10,064 nt of DNA from JBAPUB01 sp049282455 (GTDB lineage: Bacteria > Actinomycetota > Actinomycetes > JAHEKZ01): NCBI GenBank assembly GCA_049282455.1, contig JBAPUB010000169.1, forward strand, positions 1 to 10,064, read 5' to 3'. The notes beneath the pieces were generated by a model. The model worked only from the letters and a program-made list of their open reading frames with translations, was not told where the DNA came from and ran no database searches. A program made the position numbers and the translations under genes. The first letter of the stretch is position 1; every line of letters begins with the position of its first letter. Positions 1 through 5,695 of this stretch are shown here, piece after piece.

Positions 1-98
1 GCTCACGCTCTGACTGAGCGGCCGGGGCAACGGTCACAGCTGGTGTGTCCGACATCCTTCGATGATGCCCGAACGCACGCTGAAGCGGAGACGGCGGC

Positions 99-104
99 TA
101 GGGT
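99..104 (+). promoter_or_regulatory. possible -10 element (TAGGGT) for the GNAT gene
   Basis: TAGGGT fits the TAnnnT actinobacterial -10 pattern and ends 8 nt before the ATG at 113. That spacing would give a transcript starting at or very near the ATG (leaderless). No convincing -35 lies 16-18 nt upstream, so this is a weak call used mainly to support the downstream start. Confidence 0.28.
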
Positions 105-112
105 TGCCGGCC

Positions 113-1309
113 ATGGCACCTCTGGTCCGACCGGCAGGACCCGACGATCTCGAGACCATCTGCTCGATCGTGGCCGAGCGAGGTGATCCTTCCGACGGGA
201 TCGACCTTCGCCTGATCGCCGAGGACGTCGGGTACGACGGGATCGCCGTCGCCGAGGTCGACGGCACAGTCGCCGCGACGGCGACGCTGCTGGACGAGGA
301 GCTGGTCGTCGGAGCACTCGGCTCCGTGCGGCTCCCAGCGGGGCAAGTCGAGCTGGTCGCCGCCGACCGCAGGTTCGAGCACCGCGGCCTGGTCCGGGCC
401 CTGATGGAGTGGTGCCACGAACGCTCGTCTGCCCGCGGTCACCTCGTTCAGGTGATGATCGGGATCCCTAACTTCTACCGCCAGTTCGGCTACTCCTACG
501 GGGTCCCCATGCACGCCTGGGCGGAAGTCGCGACCCTCCCGGATCCGGTCCCCGACGTTCAGGTCCGCCGCGCCGAGCTGGACGACATCGACGCCATGGC
601 GCGGCTGCAGGAGGCGACCCAGTCGGCGTTCGGCGTCAGGATGCCGCACCAACCGTCCTGCTGGAGGGCGCTGGTCCGACGCGACGCATCAACGCAGTGG
701 CTGGCGCAACGCCACGGAGAAGCCGTTGGTGTGGCGCGGTCGGTCGACGACGACGGCACGGTGTGGATCGGGGAGATCGCATCGTCTGACGCCGACGCCA
801 CGGCGGCGTTGGTCCGAACGGCTGCGCGAGCCGCGAGCGATACGCCGGACGGCGGGCCGCGCGGCGTCCGGGCCTCCGACCGTGCCCACGTCCCCGGACT
901 CTCCGCCCTTCTCGGCGTGCGCGAGCGGCCCGACTGGTTCTACGTCAGGATCCCCGATCCGGTCGCGCTCATGGAGGACCTGCGTCCTGTGTTGTCCGAG
1001 CGGCTGCGGCTGGCGCTCCCCGGTGCCGAAGGTGACGCGCTCGTCTCACTGTGGCGCTCGCACCTGCGGTTCGCCTATGGGCCCGAGGGTGTCGGGCCGA
1101 TGCGTGCGGGCGGTCCGTTCCAGTCACCGGTGTCGGCTGGTGGCAGCGGGCTCCCCGGAGACGCGCTCCCGGCCCTGCTGTTCGGCTGCGGCGCCGAGGG
1201 CCTCGAGCAGCGGTACGCCGACGCCCACCTCGGCCGCCAAGCTGACCTCATGACGGCTCTTTTCCCCCCGCAGGAAGCCGACCTGTTGACCTTCTATCTG
1301 CCCTGTTGA
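113..1309 (+). CDS. GNAT family N-acetyltransferase, Eis-like architecture with C-terminal SCP2-like region
   Basis: Predicted 398-aa cytoplasmic acetyl-CoA-dependent N-acetyltransferase; the substrate is unknown. Residues about 5-135 form a GNAT domain. The CoA-binding turn is RRFEHRGL (86-93) after the VELVAA strand, and the FYRQFGY segment (121-127) is typical of multidomain GNATs. Residues about 150-245 look like a second, degenerate GNAT fold. The C-terminal part (about 275-398) carries hydrophobic motifs such as PALLFG (353-358) and ALFPPQ (382-387), resembling the SCP2-like tail of Eis-type enzymes. Eis proteins have about 400 residues, so the length fits. I chose ATG 113 over the in-frame ATGs at 62 and 65. 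The extension is basic and unlike a GNAT N-terminus, and a TAGGGT -10 box lies inside it. The domain class is seen in the sequence; the Eis relationship is inferred and no aminoglycoside activity is implied. The gene ends 10 nt before fumC and may be cotranscribed with it. Confidence 0.85.
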   Translation: MAPLVRPAGPDDLETICSIVAERGDPSDGIDLRLIAEDVGYDGIAVAEVDGTVAATATLLDEELVVGALGSVRLPAGQVELVAADRRFEHRGLVRALMEWCHERSSARGHLVQVMIGIPNFYRQFGYSYGVPMHAWAEVATLPDPVPDVQVRRAELDDIDAMARLQEATQSAFGVRMPHQPSCWRALVRRDASTQWLAQRHGEAVGVARSVDDDGTVWIGEIASSDADATAALVRTAARAASDTPDGGPRGVRASDRAHVPGLSALLGVRERPDWFYVRIPDPVALMEDLRPVLSERLRLALPGAEGDALVSLWRSHLRFAYGPEGVGPMRAGGPFQSPVSAGGSGLPGDALPALLFGCGAEGLEQRYADAHLGRQADLMTALFPPQEADLLTFYLPC

Positions 1310-1319
1310 AGGGGCCAAG

Positions 1320-2720
1320 ATGAAGGGGCACCAGCTCACTCGACGAACGTTGGAGCGTGGCATGACACCACCGACGCCTTCCGACGAGACGCTGTGGGGA
1401 GACCAGACCCGGGCCGCCATCGCCAACTTCCCGATCAGCGGTGAGCCGATGCCGCTGGCGGTCATCCATGCACTGGCTCAGCTCAAGGCTGCAGCAGCGC
1501 GGGTCAATGCCGACCTCGGGGTCATCGACCAGGGAGTCGGCGAGGCCATCGCTTTGGCAGCCGACGAGGTCGCGGCAGGCGGCCACGACGGCCAGTTCCC
1601 CGTCGACGTGTTCCAGACCGGGTCGGGCACGTCGACCAACATGAACGTCAACGAGGTCATCGCGTCGCTGGCCGCACGCCGGGTGGGTCGCGACGTCCAC
1701 CCGAACGACGACGTGAACGCCTCACAGTCCAGCAACGACACCGTTCCGAGCGCGATCCACATGGCGACGGCGAGCGCCGTCTCGCACAGCCTGGTCCCGG
1801 CACTGTGGCACCTGCACTCCGCCCTCGAGTCCCAGTCACTTCACCACGAGAACACGGTCAAACCCGGACGCACCCACTTGATGGACGCCGTCCCGGTCAC
1901 GCTGGGCCAGGAGCTCGGCGGTTACGCCGCCCAAGTGGCCTACGCCGTGGAACGTGTCGAGTCGACGCTCCCCCGGGTCCTCGAGCTACCACTGGGCGGC
2001 ACAGCTACCGGAACCGGTCTGAACGCGCCCGTTGGGTTCGCGGACGCCGTCATCGAGGCCCTGTCGGCAGACTGCGGGTTGGAGTTTCGTCGGGCACGCA
2101 ACCCGTTCGAGGCTCAGGGTGCGCGAGATGCGTTGGTCGAGCTGTCCGGACAGCTGCGCACCTACGCGGTGGGCCTGACCAAGGTCTGCAACGACCTGCG
2201 CTGGATGAGCTCCGGTCCCTCTGCCGGACTCTCCGAGATCACGCTCCCACCGCTGCAGGCTGGGTCGAGCATCATGCCCGGCAAGGTCAATCCGGTCATC
2301 CCCGAGGCCGCGCTCATGGTGTGTGCCCAGGTCATGGGCAACGACACAGCGATCGCGGTTGCAGGGTCGCAAGGAGCCTTCGAGCTCAACGCCATGCTGC
2401 CGGTCATCGCCCGAAACCTCCTCCAGTCCGTCGCCCTGCTCGCTGCGGCCTCCACCGTCCTCGCCGACAAAGCCGTATCGGGACTGAGCGTCGACGCTGC
2501 AGCCCTTCGCCTGTCTGCCGAGCGGTCACCCGCAGTGGCCACGGCACTGAACGGCTACCTCGGCTACGACGAGACGGCGCGGATCGTGAAGCAGGCCCTG
2601 GCCTCGGGCCGGTCGATCAGGGACGTCGTGGTCGCCCGCGGTCATCTGGAGAGCGGCCTGGTCACCGAGCAGCAGCTGGACGAGGCTCTGGACGCCCTCA
2701 GGCTCGCGCGGGGTGTGTGA
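1320..2720 (+). CDS. fumC: class II fumarate hydratase
   Basis: Fumarase C reversibly hydrates fumarate to L-malate in the TCA cycle. It is cytoplasmic and, in this family, a homotetramer needing no iron-sulfur cluster. The 466-aa product shows the superfamily motifs in order: LWGDQT (25-30), GSGTSTNMNVNEV (101-113), SSNDT (137-141), the GRTHLMDA segment with Thr185-His186 at the position of the E. coli catalytic pair, the signature GSSIMPGKVN (315-324) with its mobile-loop serine, and GSQGAFELN (349-357). The C-terminal NGYLGYD (411-417) is also typical. The NMNVNEV form and the GSQG.FELN segment favour fumarase over aspartase or argininosuccinate lyase. ATG 1320 has AAGGGG six nt upstream. 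ATG 1362, preceded by GGAG, would give 452 aa and is a real alternative. The usual N-terminal RxExDxxG stretch is poorly conserved under either start. The gene converges on phoH with a 6-nt gap. Confidence 0.94.
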   Translation: MKGHQLTRRTLERGMTPPTPSDETLWGDQTRAAIANFPISGEPMPLAVIHALAQLKAAAARVNADLGVIDQGVGEAIALAADEVAAGGHDGQFPVDVFQTGSGTSTNMNVNEVIASLAARRVGRDVHPNDDVNASQSSNDTVPSAIHMATASAVSHSLVPALWHLHSALESQSLHHENTVKPGRTHLMDAVPVTLGQELGGYAAQVAYAVERVESTLPRVLELPLGGTATGTGLNAPVGFADAVIEALSADCGLEFRRARNPFEAQGARDALVELSGQLRTYAVGLTKVCNDLRWMSSGPSAGLSEITLPPLQAGSSIMPGKVNPVIPEAALMVCAQVMGNDTAIAVAGSQGAFELNAMLPVIARNLLQSVALLAAASTVLADKAVSGLSVDAAALRLSAERSPAVATALNGYLGYDETARIVKQALASGRSIRDVVVARGHLESGLVTEQQLDEALDALRLARGV

Positions 2721-2726
2721 CGACGG

Positions 2727-4037
2727 TCAGAGCGTGATGTCCTCGAGCATCTCGGTGACCAGCGCGGCGATTGGGGAACGCTCCGACCTGGTGAGCGTGA
2801 CGTGCGCGAACAGCGGGTGACCCTTGAGCTTCTCGACCACCGCGACGATTCCGTCGTAGCGCCCGACGCGCAGGTTGTCGCGCTGGGCGACGTCGTGGGT
2901 CAGAACGACCCGAGAGCCCTGGCCGACGCGAGAGAGCACGGTGAGGAGCACGTTGCGCTCCAGCGACTGCGCCTCGTCGACGATGACGAACGAGTCGTGC
3001 AGGGACCGGCCCCGGATGTGCGTCAGAGGCAGCACCTCGAGGATGCCCCGGTCCACGATCTCCTCGACGACCTCCTGGGTCGTGACAGCCGAGAGGGTGT
3101 CGAAGACGGCTTGGCCCCAGGGGTTCATCTTCTCGGCCTCACTGCCGGGCAGGTACCCGAGCTCCTGCCCACCCACCGCATACAGCGGACGGAACACGAC
3201 CACCTTGCGGTGCTGGCGCCGCTCGAGCACGGCCTCCAGCCCGGCGCACAGGGCGAGGGCCGACTTGCCGGTTCCGGCGCGACCACCCAAGGACACGATG
3301 CCGACCTCGGGGTCGAGCAGCAGGTCCAGCGCGACCCGTTGCTCCGCACTGCGGCCGTGCAGGCCGAAGGCCTCACGGTCCCCGCGCACCAGCCGCACCT
3401 GCTTGTCCGGCGTCACCCGCCCAAGACCGGAGCCTCGCTCGGAGACCAGGACCAGCCCGGTGTGGCAGGGCAGCTCACGTGCCTCGTCCAGGTCGATGAC
3501 GTCCTCGTGGTACAGCCGGTCCAGGTCGGCGCCGCCGATCTCGAGCTCGTGCATACCAGTCCACCCGGACTCGAGGGCGAGCTCGGCGCGGTACTCCTCC
3601 GCGTCGACGCCGACCGCCGACGCCTTGACGCGCAATGGGAGGTCCTTGGAGACCAACGTGACGTCGTGACCGTCGGCAGCAAGGTTGCGCGCCACCGCCA
3701 AGATGCGGCTGTCGTTGTCGTCCAGACGGAAGCCCGCGGGCAGGACGGAGGGATCGGTGTGGTTGAGCTCGACCCGTAGCGTGCCCCCCAGCTCGCCGAC
3801 CGTCAGTACCTCGTCGAGCCGGCCGTGCTGGATGCGCAGGTCGTCGAGGATGCGTAGCGCCGAGCGCGCGAAGTATCCCAGCTCAGGGTGTGACCGTTTG
3901 GCCTCCAGCTCGGTGATCACGACCACCGGGACCACCACTTCGTGCTCGTCGAAGCGAAGCAGCGCTGCTGGGTCGGCCAAGAGCACCGAGGTGTCCAGGA
4001 CGTAGGTGCGGCGTTGGTCGCGGTGAGCCAGAGTCAC
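2727..4037 (-). CDS. phoH2: PIN domain-PhoH ATPase fusion (PhoH2-type)
   Basis: 436-aa protein joining an N-terminal PIN nuclease domain to a C-terminal PhoH P-loop ATPase. Mycobacterial PhoH2 of this type unwinds and cleaves RNA, so a cytoplasmic RNA-processing role is inferred. The PIN domain (about 10-150) starts with YVLDTSVLLADP and has the expected acidic residues Asp15, Glu43, Asp107/Asp109 (DDNDSRIL) and Asp132 (SKDLPLRVKA). The ATPase has Walker A GGRAGTGKS (251-259), Walker B VIVDEAQ (351-357), and a C-terminal LTRSERSPIAALV segment typical of PhoH. Domain order and length match the family. The start is GTG at 4037, ten residues before the PIN core. Its Shine-Dalgarno is weak (GGAAAG about 11 nt away), and the codon overlaps the stop of a small upstream ORF (GTGA), which would allow translational coupling. 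The stop faces that of fumC. Confidence 0.93.
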   Translation of the reverse strand: MTLAHRDQRRTYVLDTSVLLADPAALLRFDEHEVVVPVVVITELEAKRSHPELGYFARSALRILDDLRIQHGRLDEVLTVGELGGTLRVELNHTDPSVLPAGFRLDDNDSRILAVARNLAADGHDVTLVSKDLPLRVKASAVGVDAEEYRAELALESGWTGMHELEIGGADLDRLYHEDVIDLDEARELPCHTGLVLVSERGSGLGRVTPDKQVRLVRGDREAFGLHGRSAEQRVALDLLLDPEVGIVSLGGRAGTGKSALALCAGLEAVLERRQHRKVVVFRPLYAVGGQELGYLPGSEAEKMNPWGQAVFDTLSAVTTQEVVEEIVDRGILEVLPLTHIRGRSLHDSFVIVDEAQSLERNVLLTVLSRVGQGSRVVLTHDVAQRDNLRVGRYDGIVAVVEKLKGHPLFAHVTLTRSERSPIAALVTEMLEDITL

Positions 4038-4165
4038 AGATCACGGACTTTCCGACCGGTGCGCACACCACGCCCGGTCAGTGGCGACAGGTGGACCGGG
4101 ACCAGGCCCCAGGGGCCGGGTGCCGGCCCCCGATCTTCGCCTCGCACGTGCAACGACGACAGCAC
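4034..4165 (-). CDS. candidate small ORF overlapping the phoH start (possible PhoAT-like antitoxin)
   Basis: Speculative 43-codon ORF. A GTG at 4165 is preceded by GGGGAGG (4174-4180) with an 8-nt spacer. The ORF ends in TGA at 4034-4036, overlapping the phoH GTG start as GTGA. A longer version from GTG 4249 has 71 codons but no Shine-Dalgarno, and it would contain the hairpins described separately. The product is rich in Arg, Gly and Pro, has no recognisable domain, and its third-position GC (about 75% over the longer form) is lower than expected for a gene in this window. Mycobacterial phoH2 is known to be preceded by a short overlapping antitoxin gene, phoAT, so position and overlap match that arrangement. 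I see no sequence similarity I could vouch for. The hairpin at 4112-4130 inside it also argues for a noncoding leader. Coding is possible, not shown. Confidence 0.28.
   Translation of the reverse strand: MLSSLHVRGEDRGPAPGPWGLVPVHLSPLTGRGVRTGRKVRDL
4112..4130 (-). repeat. perfect inverted repeat in phoH leader
   Basis: GGGGCCGG and CCGGCCCC flank a 3-nt loop, giving a perfect 8-bp GC stem 75 nt upstream of the phoH start. No T-run follows on either strand. It could be a second terminator without a U-tract, a leader-RNA structure affecting phoH translation, or a protein-binding palindrome. Confidence 0.5.
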
Positions 4166-4181
4166 CGAGGGGGCCTCCCCG

Positions 4182-4202
4182 AAACGCTGACGGGCGTCAG
4201 CG
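4182..4202 (-). terminator. probable intrinsic terminator after the cis-prenyltransferase gene
   Basis: CGCTGACG and CGTCAGCG form a perfect inverted repeat (8-bp stem with 2-nt loop, or 7-bp with 4-nt loop). Read on the - strand it is followed directly by TTT (4184 to 4182), a short but oriented T-tract. It lies 77 nt past the prenyltransferase stop and upstream of phoH, so it most likely separates the two transcripts. Confidence 0.55.
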
Positions 4203-4249
4203 CGTCGGGTCGACGCTACGTGGCCGACTCCACAGTGGCGGGGCGCCAC
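4202..4249. repeat. two further inverted repeats downstream of the cis-prenyltransferase gene
   Basis: Two 6-bp perfect stems with 3-nt loops: GCGTCG-GGT-CGACGC at 4202-4216 and GTGGCG-GGG-CGCCAC at 4235-4249. With the 8-bp stems at 4112-4130 and 4185-4202, they fill the 241-nt gap with structure. They could be 3' end structures of the prenyltransferase mRNA or parts of a structured leader. Neither has a T-run. Confidence 0.4.
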
Positions 4250-4278
4250 GCCGAGCGCGGGGGGCGGATACGCACCGC

Positions 4279-5040
4279 TCAGCCGCCGAACCGGCGCTGC
4301 CGCTGGACGTACGACCTCAAGGCCCGCAGGAAGTCGACCCGGCGGAAGTCCGGCCAGTAGGCCTCGCAGAAGTAGAACTCGCTGTGCGCGCTCTGCCAGA
4401 GCATGAAGCCGCTGAGTCGCTGCTCACCGGACGTGCGGATCACCAGGTCCGGGTCAGGCTGCCCACGGGTGTACAGGTGCTCGGCGATGAGGTCGACGTC
4501 GAGGTCTGCGGCGAGCTCCTCGATCGTCGTGCCCTTGTCGGCGTGCTCGGCGAGCAGCGAGCGCACGGCATCGGCGATCTCCTGTCGGCCTCCGTACCCC
4601 ACGGCGACGTTGACGAGCAGCCCGTCGACGTCCGCGGTCTGCGCGGCCGCCTCCTTCAGAACCTCGGCCGTCACGTCGGGGAGCAGGTCGAGGGCACCCA
4701 CCGGGTTGAGCCGCCAGCGACGCGAGGCGGCCAGCTCGCCGACGACGTTCTCGATGATGCGCAGCAGAGCGTCGAGCTCAGCGCCCGAGCGCGCCAGGTT
4801 GTCCGTCGACAGCAGCCACAGCGTGACGACGTCGACCCCAGCTTCCTCACACCATCCGAGCAGGTCGGCGATCTTGTCGGCGCCCCGCTGATGGCCGCTG
4901 CGGTTGTCCGTGCCCGATGCCCTGGCCCAGCGCCGGTTGCCGTCGAGGATGACGCCGATGTGGCGGGGAATCGGAGCGTCCTTCAGGGATGCCAGGAGCC
5001 GACGCTCGTAGGCCTCGTAGGCCAGGTCGCGCACGCCCAC
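4279..5040 (-). CDS. uppS: cis-prenyltransferase (isoprenyl transferase, UppS family)
   Basis: 253-aa cis-prenyltransferase that adds isopentenyl diphosphate units to an allylic primer in Z configuration, supplying precursors of the polyprenyl phosphate carrier for cell-envelope synthesis. The family signature GVILDGNRRWAR (29-40) includes catalytic Asp33 of the DGNRRWA box. LLSTDNLARS (76-85) replaces the FSTENW-type segment of E. coli UppS. Typical C-terminal motifs follow: DPDLVIRTSGEQRLSGF (196-212), the MLWQSAHSEFYF segment with Glu221 as likely Mg ligand, and WPDF (229-232). The STDNL variant is, as I recall, shared with actinobacterial short-chain enzymes such as the Z-farnesyl diphosphate synthase Rv1086. 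Product length is therefore uncertain: it may be the short-chain synthase rather than the decaprenyl enzyme. The GTG start is supported by GAGGTG (5046-5051) with a 5-nt spacer. A promoter candidate lies just upstream. Confidence 0.93.
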   Translation of the reverse strand: MGVRDLAYEAYERRLLASLKDAPIPRHIGVILDGNRRWARASGTDNRSGHQRGADKIADLLGWCEEAGVDVVTLWLLSTDNLARSGAELDALLRIIENVVGELAASRRWRLNPVGALDLLPDVTAEVLKEAAAQTADVDGLLVNVAVGYGGRQEIADAVRSLLAEHADKGTTIEELAADLDVDLIAEHLYTRGQPDPDLVIRTSGEQRLSGFMLWQSAHSEFYFCEAYWPDFRRVDFLRALRSYVQRQRRFGG

Positions 5041-5075
5041 GCAGTCACCTCACACCTCGCCGTCCCGTCCCGGCG

Positions 5076-5104
5076 ACCCTACCGCCGCCACTCGTCCACG
5101 TCCC
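5076..5104 (-). promoter_or_regulatory. candidate SigA-type promoter for the cis-prenyltransferase gene
   Basis: On the - strand, GGGACG (5104-5099) and TAGGGT (5081-5076) are separated by 17 nt, matching the actinobacterial nnGACn / TAnnnT pattern. Transcription would start near 5069, leaving about 29 nt before the GTG start, with its Shine-Dalgarno intact. Motif match only. Confidence 0.42.
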
Positions 5105-5144
5105 GCTCCGTCGGGTGTCGCCCTCCGGTTGGCGGCAGCGGCCC

Positions 5145-5609
5145 TCAGTGACCGGTCACCGGGACGACGACCACGGGCCCGTGGGCGTTGCGCACGACGT
5201 GTTCAGCAGTCGACCCCAGCCGAGCCCGGGCAAGGTGGCGGCCGTGCGAGCCGACAACGACCAGGCGGGCCTCGCGGGTCGCGGCGACCAGGGCCTCGTC
5301 GGGCGTGGCGTGGACCGGAAGGTAGTCGATGTGAACGCCCGGGTCGTCGCCGAGGATGGCCCGAAGGTCGTCGACCAGGGCGTCGCGCACCGCAGCGCCG
5401 AACTCGTCCTCGCCGGGCACGTAGCCCGGCTCCCACGTCGCGGGCCTGGGTGCGGTGGTCAGGGACCAGGCACGCAGTACCACCAGCGTGCAGCGATAGG
5501 TCCGAGCCTCGCCGATCGCCCAGCGCACCGCGTGGGCGGACTCAGCGGAGCCGTCGTCCCCCACGACGACCGACCCCCGGAGATCGGCTCCGAGCACAAC
5601 GACGGTCAT
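5145..5609 (-). CDS. universal stress protein (single UspA domain)
   Basis: 154-aa cytoplasmic protein made of one UspA fold. The first strand and loop are SVVVGDDGSAESAHAVRWA (13-31), where the usual VGVDGS reads VGDDGS. The C-terminal nucleotide-binding region is VVVGSHGR (117-124) followed by LGST (131-134) and ending GPVVVVP (144-150). Family members with this glycine-rich loop bind ATP and are induced in stress or stasis. The classic spacing is G-2x-G-9x-G-S/T; here there are eight residues between the second and third glycines (123 and 132), a one-residue deletion that may alter nucleotide binding. The ATG at 5609 has a strong AAGGAGG (5614-5620), though only 4 nt away. The gene is 104 nt upstream of the cis-prenyltransferase and 86 nt downstream of the DUF255 gene, all on the same strand, with its own promoter candidate. 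Confidence 0.9.
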   Translation of the reverse strand: MTVVVLGADLRGSVVVGDDGSAESAHAVRWAIGEARTYRCTLVVLRAWSLTTAPRPATWEPGYVPGEDEFGAAVRDALVDDLRAILGDDPGVHIDYLPVHATPDEALVAATREARLVVVGSHGRHLARARLGSTAEHVVRNAHGPVVVVPVTGH

Positions 5610-5635
5610 CGGGCCTCCTTCGGGTCTGGAGCGCC

Positions 5636-5663
5636 AGCCTAGGTCGTGACGACCCGACGTCGC
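5636..5663 (-). promoter_or_regulatory. candidate usp promoter with palindrome in the spacer
   Basis: On the - strand, GCGACG (5663-5658), a 16-nt spacer and TAGGCT (5641-5636) fit an actinobacterial promoter, with a start near 5629 and the usp Shine-Dalgarno about 9 nt further on. The spacer contains the perfect palindrome GGTCG-TGA-CGACC (5642-5654). This could be an operator, or a weak terminator for the DUF255 gene, which ends at 5696. Motif match only. Confidence 0.35.
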
Positions 5664-5695
5664 GCCAGAACCCGGAGGATCGAGACGCCGGAGGG

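Noticed and set aside
1..61. Possible 3' end of an upstream gene (TGA at 11-13 or 15-17) and a short GCTCA/TGAGC hairpin at 1-19
   Set aside because: Only four or five codons would be visible, so no frame can be chosen. The 5-bp stem with a 9-nt loop and no T-run is not convincing.
62..112. 17-residue N-terminal extension of the GNAT protein from ATG 62
   Set aside because: The extension is highly basic, unlike a GNAT N-terminus, and contains a likely -10 element. ATG 113 gives the expected start.
1805..2737. Second + strand frame within fumC
   Set aside because: Out of frame with all fumarase motifs, with an Arg-rich shadow composition.
2802..3779. + strand open frame (325 codons) opposite phoH
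   Set aside because: A shadow of the PIN-PhoH coding sequence; no domain and no Shine-Dalgarno-supported start.
5610..5695. DosR-type box upstream of usp
   Set aside because: Mycobacterial usp genes are often DosR targets, but no GGGAC...GTCCC palindrome of the right form is present here.
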